A DNA stretch of 42,549 nt, taken from NCBI GenBank assembly GCA_022793995.1, contig JAAWDY010000034.1, positions 1 to 42,549 of the forward strand, written 5' to 3'. This document shows positions 1 to 9,070 of the stretch, piece by piece. Source of the stretch: Coprococcus sp. (GTDB taxonomy: Bacteria > Bacillota > Clostridia > Lachnospirales > Lachnospiraceae). The position numbers and the translations under genes were made by a program. Numbering within the stretch: position 1 is the first letter of the stretch; every line of letters starts with the position of its first letter. The notes beneath the pieces are model-generated. The model searched no databases. It worked only from the letters and a program-made list of their open reading frames with translations, and was not told the DNA's origin.

Positions 1-69
1 AAAGCAATTCTGGAACAATATAATAAGCGGTATAAAATAGCACATACTATATCTAGTATTCTTAGATGA
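1..69 (+). CDS. C-terminal fragment of an unidentified ORF at the left edge
   Basis: An open frame enters from the left edge and ends at a TGA at 67-69, giving 22 residues rich in Lys, Tyr and Ile. It is too short to assign. Imperfect repeats of the kind seen at insertion sequence ends follow directly, so it may be the end of a transposase-related gene. That link is inference only. Confidence 0.3.
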   Translation, partial: KAILEQYNKRYKIAHTISSILR

Positions 70-150
70 CCCTCAAACATTAAATTACAAGTGGCTCCGA
101 AGCTTTAAATTGGTGGCTCTCAAGCATTAGAATATTCATTGTCTGCATCT
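69..150. mobile_element. probable terminal repeats of an IS21-like element (right end)
   Basis: Three imperfect 22-bp direct repeats lie in tandem at 69-90, 91-112 and 113-134. The last two both begin GTGGCTC and share an AAGC core. Multiple short direct repeats just inside the terminus are typical of IS21-family ends. The rest of the element would lie outside the window, so the family is a guess. Nothing else is recognisable between 135 and 229. Confidence 0.35.
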
Positions 151-229
151 CGGAACCTCCATTTTTTTCCAATCATATCATCGGATATTCCGAACAACAA
201 TAAACAAAATTCCATTATGCACAAATCGG

Positions 230-1432
230 TTACTTCTCCTCGCATACCTGGAAAATAAAGAATTTCAGATAGTAAGACTCATCCGCGGACCACAAAATCG
301 GATGATCCGGCGCCTGCGTCCGGTACTCAACCTGCCGGAGCCTTTTATGCGCCTGTCTCGCCGCCTGCGCGATCGTCTGCGCAAATAATTCCGGTGTCAT
401 AAAGTGGGAGCAAGAACAAGTAGCCAGATATCCGCCATCCCGTATGAGCTTCATGGCGCGCAGATTGATCTCCCGATAGCCCTTCACCGCATTTTTCACC
501 GAGCTTCTGGACTTGGTAAACGCAGGCGGATCCAGGATAATCACGCCGAACCTCTCTTTTTTCTCTTCCAGAGACGGAAGCAGTTCAAACACATCCTCGC
601 ACACAAATTTTACCCTGTCCTCAAGATGATTCAGACTCGCGTTCTCCCTCGCCTGCTCCACCCCAAGCGCGGAAGCATCCACCCCAAGAACATTCTTTGC
701 TCCGGCGATTCCCGCGTTGAGCGCAAAGGAACCGGTATGGGTGAAACAGTCCAGCACCCGCGCGCCCGCGCACAACCGCTGTATCGCTTTCCGATTATAT
801 TTCTGGTCGAGGAAAAATCCCGTCTTCTGTCCGTCCTTTACATCCACAATATATCGGACGCCGTTTTCCACGATTTCTACGCGGGTATCAAACTCCTGCC
901 CGATAAATCCTTTCCGAAGCTCCATTCCTTCCTGCAGACGCACCTTGGCGTCGCTTCTTTCATACACGCCGCGAATCCGAATCCCGTCCTTTTCCATCTC
1001 TTCCTTTAAAAATCTGATGATCGTCTCCTTCAGTCGGTCTATCCCAAGCGCAAGAGACTGCACCACCAGCACGTCCGCAAACTTGTCCACAACCAGCCCT
1101 GGAAGGAAATCCGCCTCTCCAAAAATGACCCGGCAGCTATCCGTATCTACTATCTTTTTCCTGTATTCCCACGCACTTTGCACACGCTCCCGCAGAAAAG
1201 CGTCGTCCACTGCCTGCCCCTCTTTGCGCGATAGCATTCTCACCCGGATCTTAGAATGCGAATTAATAAAACCACTCCCAAAAGCGTACCCATCAAAATC
1301 CCGCACGCAGACGATATCTCCATCCGCCGCCTTCCCGGTGACCGACGCGATCTCATTATCAAAAATCCACGCGCCTCCGGACTTCAGGAGACGCCCTTCA
1401 CCCTTTTTTACTGTTACAATAGCCTGTTCCAT
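230..1432 (-). CDS. rlmI: class I SAM-dependent 23S rRNA (cytosine-5) methyltransferase, RlmI-like
   Basis: This 400-residue protein probably methylates a cytosine (C1962 in E. coli numbering) of 23S rRNA in the cytoplasm. An N-terminal PUA-like domain (about residues 1-75) is followed by a middle domain with GQKTGFFLDQ. The Rossmann fold has motif I VLDCFTHTGSFAL, motif IV DPPAFTKS and the CSCSHF segment with the Cys used by m5C enzymes. Length fits the family. The open frame extends 41 codons further upstream, but ATG 1432 has a GAAGAGG ribosome site and the extension runs through a promoter-like region, so the short start is preferred. It is divergent from the DUF3810 gene. Function is confident; the exact target base comes from family knowledge. 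Confidence 0.9.
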   Translation of the reverse strand: MEQAIVTVKKGEGRLLKSGGAWIFDNEIASVTGKAADGDIVCVRDFDGYAFGSGFINSHSKIRVRMLSRKEGQAVDDAFLRERVQSAWEYRKKIVDTDSCRVIFGEADFLPGLVVDKFADVLVVQSLALGIDRLKETIIRFLKEEMEKDGIRIRGVYERSDAKVRLQEGMELRKGFIGQEFDTRVEIVENGVRYIVDVKDGQKTGFFLDQKYNRKAIQRLCAGARVLDCFTHTGSFALNAGIAGAKNVLGVDASALGVEQARENASLNHLEDRVKFVCEDVFELLPSLEEKKERFGVIILDPPAFTKSRSSVKNAVKGYREINLRAMKLIRDGGYLATCSCSHFMTPELFAQTIAQAARQAHKRLRQVEYRTQAPDHPILWSADESYYLKFFIFQVCEEK

Positions 1433-1482
1433 CGATATTACCTCTTCCCAGTCTTTGCCTGCTTTACTCCCTTTTATCCATA

Positions 1483-1509
1483 TGGTATACTTCAAATTAT
1501 AATATACCA
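1483..1509 (-). promoter_or_regulatory. putative promoter/operator upstream of rlmI
   Basis: On the minus strand a TATAAT lies at 1496-1501, inside an inverted repeat with 7-bp arms TGGTATA (1483-1489) and TATACCA (1503-1509). A repressor bound there would cover the -10 box. No good -35 box is visible. Confidence 0.4.
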
Positions 1510-1586
1510 CTCTATCCCGAAATGCGATTTCACGAGGGATACCTTCGCCGGCCACGCAATTTCATTCACAGAAAGGAGGACCCGCC

Positions 1587-2714
1587 ATGGCAGAACCGAC
1601 GCCCCATACATCTCATAATTACAGGAAAGCCGTCGTCAGCGTCCTTCTTTTGGCCGCTAGTCTCGGGCTGCTTTTTACAGCCCGTTTTTCCAGTTCCTTT
1701 GCCGATTGGTACGTTCTCCACATTTACAGAGTCCTCGTAAACGTCGCCGGCCGTTTTTTCGGACTCTTTCCCTTTTCCGTCTCAGAGGTCGGTCTTTATC
1801 TGCTGAGCCTTGGATTCTCTTTCTTGTTCCTCCGTTTAATCGTGAGATCGTTTCGCAAAAACGCTGGCTGGAAGGAATGGATTTCCTTCGGCACAAACTG
1901 CTTTTTTACGGCATCCGTCCTGTTCCTCATCTACACAATCTGCTGCGGCGTCAACTACAATCACGTCTCTTTCTCAGAATCCGCGGGAATCGAAACCTTC
2001 CCATACGATGTCGAGGAGCTGGCCGATGTCTGTACATACCTGACAAGCCAGGTGAACGCCCTGTCTCCCAAGGTCGTCCGCGCTGAAGACGGGACTGCCA
2101 TCATGGGAAACGACGTGCCGCATCTTGCTGTGTCAGCCATGGAACATCTTGGCACAATCTACAAAGAAATGGACGGCTCTTACCCCCGGCCAAAAGGGCT
2201 TGCCGTCCCCTACATATTATCCGTCCAACATTTAAGCGGGATTTATTCTCCGTTCACCATAGAAGCAAACTACAACAGCGCTATGGTAGAATACAATCTT
2301 CCCTTTACCGCCTGCCATGAGCTGTCGCATCTTCGCGGCTTCATGCAGGAAGAGGAAGCCAACTTTATCGCCTTCCTCGCCTGCATCCATTCCGACAGTA
2401 TCGAATTCCAGTACAGCGGCTATCTTTTGGGCTGGCTCTATGCAACAAATCAGCTCTACCGCGCCGACTATGAAGCTTATCAGGAAATCTACGGTACGCT
2501 CTCGGATGACGTCAAATGCGACCTTGCAGCAAACAGCGCCTTCTGGCGCAGATACGACGGACGGATCGCCGAAGTTGCAAACCAGATCAACGACAACTAT
2601 CTTAAAGCAAACGGGCAGTCCGACGGCGTACGAAGTTATGGGCGGATGACCGACCTGATGGTCGCTTACTGCCGCAGCCTTGCGGAGGACCACAATCCTG
2701 CTCACGGCCATTGA
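1587..2714 (+). CDS. DUF3810 family membrane protein with zinc-metalloprotease-like HExxH motif
   Basis: A 375-residue protein with two or three N-terminal membrane segments (about residues 12-34, 50-72 and 90-112) and a large C-terminal domain probably outside the membrane. The sequence HELSH at residues 244-248, followed by QEEEANF, matches the HExxH...E arrangement of zincin metallopeptidases and is the hallmark of DUF3810 proteins. No substrate is known. A strong AAAGGAGG lies nine bases before the ATG. The gene is divergent from rlmI and convergent with the DegV gene. Family assignment is confident; peptidase activity is inference from the motif. Confidence 0.85.
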   Translation: MAEPTPHTSHNYRKAVVSVLLLAASLGLLFTARFSSSFADWYVLHIYRVLVNVAGRFFGLFPFSVSEVGLYLLSLGFSFLFLRLIVRSFRKNAGWKEWISFGTNCFFTASVLFLIYTICCGVNYNHVSFSESAGIETFPYDVEELADVCTYLTSQVNALSPKVVRAEDGTAIMGNDVPHLAVSAMEHLGTIYKEMDGSYPRPKGLAVPYILSVQHLSGIYSPFTIEANYNSAMVEYNLPFTACHELSHLRGFMQEEEANFIAFLACIHSDSIEFQYSGYLLGWLYATNQLYRADYEAYQEIYGTLSDDVKCDLAANSAFWRRYDGRIAEVANQINDNYLKANGQSDGVRSYGRMTDLMVAYCRSLAEDHNPAHGH

Positions 2715-2729
2715 AATCACCGCCCGACA

Positions 2730-3593
2730 CTACTTCCTAGCGATCGTCACCGCCACGCCTACGGCTCCTGGTCCGGTATGCGTCGCTACACTGAATGAAA
2801 GCGGACTGTACGACACATCCATCTGAAATTCTTCCGATAGGGCTGTGCACCAGCTTTTTGCATCTTCTGGCGGCAGGGCCGCCCCTGCCACTGCCAGACG
2901 CATACGGCTCTTTTCCACATCCGGGAAACGGGTTTCTATATCATGTCTTAACGCCTCAATGGCCGTGGTTTTTGCCTTTTTCATACCGCGGACCTTCGCA
3001 AAGGTATCAAGACGGCCGCCCTGTATCGTCAGAACTGGCTTGATATTCAGAACTGAGCCAAGGGCCGCCACAGCCGGCGTGATTCTGCCGCCTTTCTTCA
3101 AATACTCCAGCGTATCCACAACAATATAGATACTCGCGTCATACGATGCCGCTTCCAGTTCTTCCTTGATCTTTTCCGCCGTCATTCCACTGTCCGCAAG
3201 CCTCTTTGCTTCCAGCACAGACTCCCTGAGCGTGACTGAAATCCTATGGTTATCCACTACCATTACTTTTCCATCATAATCTCTTGAAAGACCGGCTGCC
3301 GTCTCCCAAGAATTGCTGAGCCCGCTGGACATCGGGATATGTACGAGTTCGTCATATCCGTCCTCCAAAACATGGTCCCACAGATCCATCACATCGGCTG
3401 GAGCAGGCTGCGAGGTCGTCACATCTTTTCCTCCTGTCAGACATTCGTAGAACCTTTCTTGCGAAAGATTCGCGCCCTCGAAACATACTTCCTCGTCGAT
3501 GATTACCGGCATGGGAAGCAGGTAAATTCCTTCTTCCTTGGCCTCCTCCTTCGTAATTCCGCTGTTCGTGTCTGTAACGATCGCTGTTCTCAT
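2730..3593 (-). CDS. DegV family fatty-acid-binding protein
   Basis: A 287-residue DegV protein. Members bind a fatty acid in a cleft between two domains and, as FakB subunits, present it to the kinase FakA for acyl phosphate formation. The sequence has the N-terminal IVTDTNSG, the ligand-binding IPMSSGLSNS, the DTLEYLKKGGRI segment and the C-terminal HTGPGAVGVA. The open frame could begin 27 codons earlier, but ATG 3593 is preceded by GGGAGAG and starts at the conserved MRTAIVTDT. It lies 91 bp downstream of the redox fusion gene on the same strand and may be co-transcribed. A second DegV is at 35949-36818. No FakA kinase is in the window. Confidence 0.9.
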   Translation of the reverse strand: MRTAIVTDTNSGITKEEAKEEGIYLLPMPVIIDEEVCFEGANLSQERFYECLTGGKDVTTSQPAPADVMDLWDHVLEDGYDELVHIPMSSGLSNSWETAAGLSRDYDGKVMVVDNHRISVTLRESVLEAKRLADSGMTAEKIKEELEAASYDASIYIVVDTLEYLKKGGRITPAVAALGSVLNIKPVLTIQGGRLDTFAKVRGMKKAKTTAIEALRHDIETRFPDVEKSRMRLAVAGAALPPEDAKSWCTALSEEFQMDVSYSPLSFSVATHTGPGAVGVAVTIARK

Positions 3594-3684
3594 ACTTCTT
3601 CTCTCCCTTGTCCGTGGTTTATCGGAGCCTCCTGCGCCATAATCCGCGGATTCCTCTTCGGACGCCGCATTCACTTATATTTAC

Positions 3685-6255
3685 TTAGCAGGTCGCGCCG
3701 CCAACCACATTTTTCTTTAGGATAGCCTCCCTGTCGATCTTACTGTTCAGAAGCTTATCCTGCACATATTCAAATCCCAGGCGGGCGATCGTGTCCGCGA
3801 AACGCTCTCCTGACTCGCCCTCATCACGGAAGAACAAGATCGCGCGCTCTACAAGATCCACGACTTCCTCTTCCGATGTGAAAATCTTATCCAGCGGACG
3901 GCCTTCGGCAACTTTCTTGCCCCATCGCCCGCCAATATAAACTTTATACCCTGATACCAACTCATTCACAGCGCCAAACGGACACTTGCCGACGCAGCGC
4001 CCGCAGTGATTGCATTCTGCCTGGTCGATCCGCATCTTCCCATCTTCAACCTTCGCCACACGAATCGGGCACGCGCTTTCAACCTGGCACACCTTACATC
4101 CCCGGCATTTCTCCAGGTCGATTTCCGGGACTTTCTGTCCCACAATACCCAAGTCATTCAAATCCGGTTTCACACAATTATTCGGACATCCTCCCACCGC
4201 AATCTTGAATTTGTGTGGAAGGGCAACCCCATGGTATCCTGTATAATACAAATCGTGCATTTTCTCGGAAAGCGCAAACGTATCAATCAATCCATACTGG
4301 CAGGTCGTCCCTTTGCAGGATACGACCGGACGCACCTTTGAACCGGTTCCGCCTGTCTCAAGTCCTGCTTCCTCGAGAAACGCCATGAGCGCGTCCAGAT
4401 TGTCGTAGGAAACCCCTTGAATTTCCAAAGTCAAACGCGTCGTCATCGTCACTTCACCGGAACCAAAACGCTCCGCCGCTTCCGCAATCTTCTTCTGTTC
4501 ATCGGCCGTAATTTTACCGTTTCTGGTAATCACACGCACATTAAACACGTCGTCATACCGTTTATCCTGCAGGCAGCCAAGCCCTTTTACCCTTTTAATC
4601 TCTTCCGGGGATAATTTCCCTCCACTTCTAGGCACCTTTACTTCATTAAAAGTCACCCCGCCTTCCAGAACCAGCGTGTTCGTATAGCCCAGGGCTTTCA
4701 TCCTATTCTGCAGGAAATATCCGCGCTTTCCTTTCGCGCATACCAGAAGAATCTTCTCGTCTTTAGCGAGCCCCTCGATCGGCGATGTCACCGTAGTCAA
4801 ATCCACCCAGCGTGCATTCGGAATCGCCGCTTTGGGCTGCACGTCAATTACTGTGTATCCCTTTGCCGCGCCTGCCGCATACTCCGCGGGAGACATGCTC
4901 TCAAGCAGGCCGTCCAGTTTATTCTCCAGGATATAGCAGGCCGTGACGAACGGATGGATTGCCGTGGAGAACGGCGGCGCATACGCGAAATCAAGCGTAT
5001 CGAAGTCATCAAGCTTCATACCCTGTGAAATCCCGGTGACCGCGATATCCGTCATCTTATCCACCGCTCCCGCGCCAAGCACTTGAATCCCTAGCAGCTT
5101 CCTTGTCTTACGGTCCGCAGTTATTTTCACAACAAAGGACGATGCCCCCGGATAATAATGCGCCTTGTCATCCAGAACGGCAACGGAAGACACCGCGTCG
5201 TATCCGGCCTTCTTCGCCTGTTCTTCTGTAAGTCCGGTCCTTCCGCCGTTTAACGTAGGCAGAAGCCGCACCACGCCTGTACCCATACATCCGCCGTAGC
5301 AGCTAGGAGCGCCGTTCAAGCGTTTTGCAAGAACACGTGCCGCGATATTGGCCGTCGATCCCATTGCCGACCACTGTCCTTGGCCTGTAAGAGCATTCTT
5401 CACCATCGCACAGTCGCCCGCCGCATATACGTCTGAGAGATTCGTCTGGAGGCGCTCATCCGTGAGGATCGTCCCTTTGAACATCTCGATTCCTGAATCC
5501 GCCAGGAAATCGGTCGCCGGACGCACACCGATTGCCATAACGACCAGATCTGCCGGGAGGAAACCGTTATCCGTCTCCACACCCTCCGCATGCGCTTCTC
5601 CCCGCACGCCCTTCAAGCTGGTCGATGTCAGCACACGCATCCCTGCCGCTTTTAGCTGACGCTTCGCGTAATCCGCCATCTCTGCATCAAACGCATTCGG
5701 CATAATCTGGGGCGCCATATCGATCACCGTTACAGTAAGACCTTGTGCCATCAGATTCTCCGCAACCTCCAGGCCAATGAACCCGGCGCCGCACACGACT
5801 GCCTTCCGGCAATGATTTTTCTCTATGTATTCCCGAGCGTTCACCGCATCGTCAGGAGTGCGGACACAGAACACGCCTTCCTTATCCGCCCCTTCTACCG
5901 GAGGCACGAACGGAACGGCCCCGGTTGCAATAATCAGCTTATCATACCCTTCTTCAAACGTTTCGCCGGACGCCCTGCGGATCGTCACAGTCTTATTTTT
6001 TGCGTCTACACCGACAGCCTCGTTTCCAGTAAAAACTTCCGCCCCGGTAAGAGCCGCGTACTTCTCAGGAGAATTCACAATCAAAGACGCTCTGTCCGGG
6101 ATATCCCCGCCAATATAGTATGGCAGGCCGCAGCCCGCATAAGAAATATCCTGACTTTTCGTGAAAATCTTCACTTCCGCCTGCCTGTCGCAGCGTTTTA
6201 GTTTTGCCGCCGCCTTCGTCCCTGCGGCAACGCCGCCAAGAATTACGTATTTCAT
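3685..6255 (-). CDS. FAD-dependent CoA-disulfide-reductase-like / rhodanese / siroheme reductase fusion with 2x[4Fe-4S] ferredoxin
   Basis: An 856-residue fusion. Residues 1-450 are a pyridine-nucleotide-disulfide oxidoreductase of the CoA-disulfide reductase group: an FAD fold at the N-terminus, a single active Cys in YAGCGLPYYIGG, an NAD fold and a dimerisation domain. Residues about 455-550 are a rhodanese-like domain with Cys in LLVCAKGKRG. The next part resembles a sulfite/nitrite reductase siroheme half-domain, with CKGTTC and GGCPNNC as likely Fe-S/siroheme ligands. Two ferredoxin motifs follow (CRGCKVCQVESACP and CNHCGRCVGKCP). A role in persulfide, polysulfide or sulfite reduction is likely but inferred. 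ATG 6255 has a strong AAGGAGATG. The upstream promoter carries overlapping palindromes. Confidence 0.85.
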   Translation of the reverse strand: MKYVILGGVAAGTKAAAKLKRCDRQAEVKIFTKSQDISYAGCGLPYYIGGDIPDRASLIVNSPEKYAALTGAEVFTGNEAVGVDAKNKTVTIRRASGETFEEGYDKLIIATGAVPFVPPVEGADKEGVFCVRTPDDAVNAREYIEKNHCRKAVVCGAGFIGLEVAENLMAQGLTVTVIDMAPQIMPNAFDAEMADYAKRQLKAAGMRVLTSTSLKGVRGEAHAEGVETDNGFLPADLVVMAIGVRPATDFLADSGIEMFKGTILTDERLQTNLSDVYAAGDCAMVKNALTGQGQWSAMGSTANIAARVLAKRLNGAPSCYGGCMGTGVVRLLPTLNGGRTGLTEEQAKKAGYDAVSSVAVLDDKAHYYPGASSFVVKITADRKTRKLLGIQVLGAGAVDKMTDIAVTGISQGMKLDDFDTLDFAYAPPFSTAIHPFVTACYILENKLDGLLESMSPAEYAAGAAKGYTVIDVQPKAAIPNARWVDLTTVTSPIEGLAKDEKILLVCAKGKRGYFLQNRMKALGYTNTLVLEGGVTFNEVKVPRSGGKLSPEEIKRVKGLGCLQDKRYDDVFNVRVITRNGKITADEQKKIAEAAERFGSGEVTMTTRLTLEIQGVSYDNLDALMAFLEEAGLETGGTGSKVRPVVSCKGTTCQYGLIDTFALSEKMHDLYYTGYHGVALPHKFKIAVGGCPNNCVKPDLNDLGIVGQKVPEIDLEKCRGCKVCQVESACPIRVAKVEDGKMRIDQAECNHCGRCVGKCPFGAVNELVSGYKVYIGGRWGKKVAEGRPLDKIFTSEEEVVDLVERAILFFRDEGESGERFADTIARLGFEYVQDKLLNSKIDREAILKKNVVGGATC

Positions 6256-6276
6256 AGCTATTTCTCATCTCCTTCT

Positions 6277-6326
6277 ACAAATGTATTTGTTACATGTTAT
6301 TATAGTATTTTTTTGGAGATTGTCAA
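6277..6326 (-). promoter_or_regulatory. sigma-A promoter and palindromic operator of the redox fusion gene
   Basis: On the minus strand TTGACA (6321-6326) and TATAAT (6299-6304) are separated by 16 bp, an almost perfect sigma-A promoter. Just downstream lie two overlapping palindromes: ATGTA-5-TACAT (6281-6295) and ACAAAT-2-ATTTGT (6277-6290). A repressor of the ArsR type, common for persulfide-responsive genes, would fit, but the regulator is unknown. Confidence 0.7.
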
Positions 6327-6374
6327 TGCGTAGGCACGGACGTGTCAAAGGATACGTCATATCCATGGGCAAAC

Positions 6375-6401
6375 AACAAAGACAGCCCTTTTACCGGCTG
6401 T
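6375..6401 (-). terminator. rho-independent terminator after psd
   Basis: A 7-bp stem GACAGCC/GGCTGTC (6381-6387 and 6395-6401) is followed on the minus strand by a T-rich run. It lies about 55 bp after the psd stop codon and closes the phospholipid operon. Confidence 0.75.
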
Positions 6402-6455
6402 CTCTCCCCAGGATATAAGCATGTTCTCCCTAATCCCCAGGCATTTTCAATTCTT

Positions 6456-7334
6456 CTATTTCGCAGGTATGTGTCTTCTGCCTACCCGTTCCCCAAGCTT
6501 TACCTTTGTTTCGATTCCCAGCTCTGAATTTCTAAGGATATCTTCATCCGGGCAGGCCTTTCCCGCCTGTGTCATGAGAATCACCGTCGAACCGCCGAAG
6601 GCAAAACAGCCCTTTTCTTCTCCCCGCCGGACCACTTTTTTCCCAGGAGTGTTCTCGATCTTCCCGACCAGCATCGCTCCTACCTCCATCTGGATGACCG
6701 GACCGAAATTAGAAGAGCGGAGCAGGGCATATTCCCTCGTATTCTCCTTATAGATCGGCAGCCTATCTCCGGCCGCTGGATTCACCGTATGGAAAATACC
6801 GGGAATGTGTATATTCCTGGATACATATCCGTCGTCGACATAAATATAATGATGGTAATCTTCCACGCACAGCCGGAATATCCACAGATACCCGTCGGCA
6901 AATCCTTCTGCCAGCCTGCGGTTCTTAAGAAGACTTTCTACCGTGTACCTGGTCTGTTTGACCGAAAATATACTTTTGTCCGTAATTTTGATGACCGTGA
7001 CCCGGCTATCGCAGGGACTTACCCAAATATGCCCCCCCTGCTCTATTTTCCGCGTTCCCCTCTTCATCTCGCGCTTAAAGAAATCATTATAAGACGTATA
7101 TTTCTTCGGCACATACTCAGACATATCAATCGAATGGTTACGAATAAACGGACGGATCAACCATTTGGATGCTTGTGAATCCAAAACCCAGCCTCCCAGC
7201 CTGGAACATGCCGGCGAGACGAACGGCTTTAGAAGAAGACGGCCAAACCAATGCCCGTACAGCGCCTCCAAAAGACGGTCCTGCGCAGAATTTTCAGCTT
7301 TTACCTTCCGTTTACGATCCGCTGCAAGATACAT
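6456..7334 (-). CDS. psd: phosphatidylserine decarboxylase
   Basis: A 292-residue proenzyme that converts phosphatidylserine to phosphatidylethanolamine at the membrane. It has the YTSYNDFFKR segment, the core DYHHYIYVDDG and PGIFHTVNP, and near residue 250 the FGGST self-cleavage motif, whose Ser becomes the pyruvoyl group. Length fits the larger Psd type. ATG 7334 has an AAGGAGG site; it starts 34 bp inside the 3' end of pssA, so translation is probably coupled. It is the last gene of the operon before the terminator. The pathway partner pssA directly upstream makes the substrate. Confidence 0.93.
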   Translation of the reverse strand: MYLAADRKRKVKAENSAQDRLLEALYGHWFGRLLLKPFVSPACSRLGGWVLDSQASKWLIRPFIRNHSIDMSEYVPKKYTSYNDFFKREMKRGTRKIEQGGHIWVSPCDSRVTVIKITDKSIFSVKQTRYTVESLLKNRRLAEGFADGYLWIFRLCVEDYHHYIYVDDGYVSRNIHIPGIFHTVNPAAGDRLPIYKENTREYALLRSSNFGPVIQMEVGAMLVGKIENTPGKKVVRRGEEKGCFAFGGSTVILMTQAGKACPDEDILRNSELGIETKVKLGERVGRRHIPAK

Positions 7335-8005
7335 ATCCCTCCTCCTTTCTCCATACGGTGGTGCATATAAAACCAAAAGCTTCTCCCCATAAGCACCATG
7401 ATTAAAACCGCTAGAGCCACTACCCCCACAAGCAGGAACAACTGTACTGTGTTCAGCTTACGCAGTTTAAAATTAGTAATAAAAAGAATGCCTACGACCA
7501 GTACCAACACATGGAGGGCGACATGCAATGCCTGTTTCCCTGGAAAAAGTGGAGATACAACAAACAAAATGGGCAGGGCGATCGCCATGGAAGTGATCGG
7601 AAGTCCCCGGTAATACTGCTTATCCTCATCCGTCTCCGCCTGCCGTTTGATCTCCATCACATTGAAATATCCGAGGCGGACAACCCCTGCCAGCCCATAG
7701 AATACCAGAATCGGGAAACTATACCAGAATCTCATTCCTGCCTTATAACAGATGAGGATCGGAAGGATGCCAAAGCACACCACGTCACAGAGGGAGTCAA
7801 TCTGAATTCCAAAGCTCTTCTCATCGTCCGTCCGGTTCTTTTTCGTCCGTGCGATCTTCCCGTCGAACATATCACATAATCCGGAAACCGCCAGGTAAAA
7901 GACCGCCCAATTCAAATGTCCCTCCATCGCACAGCACATACCTGTGACCGCTGAAGCGAAGCTGATATAAGTAAGTACTACCGTATAATCCCAAAATCCT
8001 AACAT
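7301..8005 (-). CDS. pssA: CDP-diacylglycerol-serine O-phosphatidyltransferase
   Basis: A 234-residue integral membrane enzyme that joins CDP-diacylglycerol and L-serine to make phosphatidylserine. The CDP-alcohol phosphotransferase signature is seen at about residues 44-75: D-x2-DGKIAR, then after a 12-residue insert G-x3-D-x3-D. About six further hydrophobic segments follow. The ribosome site is GGGGAG. Its 3' end overlaps psd by 34 bp. The operon context with psd makes the serine substrate much more likely than glycerol phosphate. Confidence 0.9.
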   Translation of the reverse strand: MLGFWDYTVVLTYISFASAVTGMCCAMEGHLNWAVFYLAVSGLCDMFDGKIARTKKNRTDDEKSFGIQIDSLCDVVCFGILPILICYKAGMRFWYSFPILVFYGLAGVVRLGYFNVMEIKRQAETDEDKQYYRGLPITSMAIALPILFVVSPLFPGKQALHVALHVLVLVVGILFITNFKLRKLNTVQLFLLVGVVALAVLIMVLMGRSFWFYMHHRMEKGGGICILQRIVNGR

Positions 8006-8035
8006 TCTTGTCTCCCCTCTCTTCTTTTGTCTTTC

Positions 8036-9070
8036 TCAATCCTTTTCAGACTCAGAACGCACAGCCGAATAATAAATCTGCGCTACAACCGTGAACAGCG
8101 CGCTGATGAAAAGCTGGCTGTAATACCCCAATCCCCTTGATACGACCATCGCAGGGAGTGTGATCGCTCCAAAGACCGGAAGAAAAATCTTCAAAAACAG
8201 GCTTTCGCTAATCCCCATCCCTCCCGGGAGGGGAAGCATATCAACAGATACGGATATCACCGCCTGCAGGAACACAACATCCCACATAGAGGTTCCCTTC
8301 ATGTGAAACGCCAGATAGACCATCCACGTGACTGCAAATAGCGCCATCCTCTGGACAAAAGTAATCAAAATAACGTAAAAAAGCACCATTCCATGTTCTT
8401 TCAAATAAACGGCCGTCTCGCGATAAACCTGCATAGCCGCATGAAACTTCTCCCGCCGCGTCTGACTACGCTTCAGGATATGGAACCGCTCCATAAAATT
8501 CATTCCTTTTTCAATCACCGACTCTGCCAGGATGGGATGAAATACCAAGATTGTCATGAACGTCACGCAGAAAACATTCAAGGCGACACCCAGATAAAAG
8601 ACTGGGAGGATACCGCCTAGATAACGGTGCATGAATCCTCTGCCGAAACACATCACTCCAAGCCCAACCACGACCAGAACTAGCTTATAGGTGATCGTAA
8701 TAATCATCAAGATCACTGTCGCGAACGGAATCGGGATTCTCTCTTTTTTCATAAAATAGATCTGCATCGGCTGTCCGCCGGTTGCCGAAGGTGTGATACA
8801 GCTAAAGAAAAATCCCACGGAAGAAAATAAGAAACATATCCTTTTTTTTAAACGAATGCCAAACGAGCGCATCATATACCATATGATTATGGACTCTCCC
8901 CAGATAAAAAAGGTCACAAGTGCTACTCCGGGAAGAAGCCATCTAATATCCGCTTTCCTGAGGGCGTCCATCATCGCCCCCAAATCTTCTCCATAAAAAA
9001 CGCCATATATCGTAAGAAGAAACACGGTGAGAAGAAAAATCGTATTCCAGACAATTTTATTTTTTGTCAT
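8036..9070 (-). CDS. lysylphosphatidylglycerol synthase TM-domain / YbhN-AglD-like membrane protein
   Basis: A 344-residue polytopic membrane protein of the UPF0104 family, which is related to the flippase half of MprF. About eight hydrophobic segments are visible, with the family motif LPGGMGISES near the C-terminus and SPSATGGQP-like text (ITPSATGGQPMQ) in the middle. The ATG overlaps the stop of the PAP2 gene as ATGA (9067-9070), so translation is coupled. Placed between a PAP2 enzyme and pssA/psd, it may translocate or sense a phospholipid. No aminoacyl-transferase domain is present, so it is not a full MprF. Confidence 0.85.
   Translation of the reverse strand: MTKNKIVWNTIFLLTVFLLTIYGVFYGEDLGAMMDALRKADIRWLLPGVALVTFFIWGESIIIWYMMRSFGIRLKKRICFLFSSVGFFFSCITPSATGGQPMQIYFMKKERIPIPFATVILMIITITYKLVLVVVGLGVMCFGRGFMHRYLGGILPVFYLGVALNVFCVTFMTILVFHPILAESVIEKGMNFMERFHILKRSQTRREKFHAAMQVYRETAVYLKEHGMVLFYVILITFVQRMALFAVTWMVYLAFHMKGTSMWDVVFLQAVISVSVDMLPLPGGMGISESLFLKIFLPVFGAITLPAMVVSRGLGYYSQLFISALFTVVAQIYYSAVRSESEKD

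Noticed and set aside
717..1502. Long plus-strand frame opposite rlmI
   Set aside because: Serine/arginine-rich shadow of the methyltransferase gene with no ribosome site or recognisable motif.
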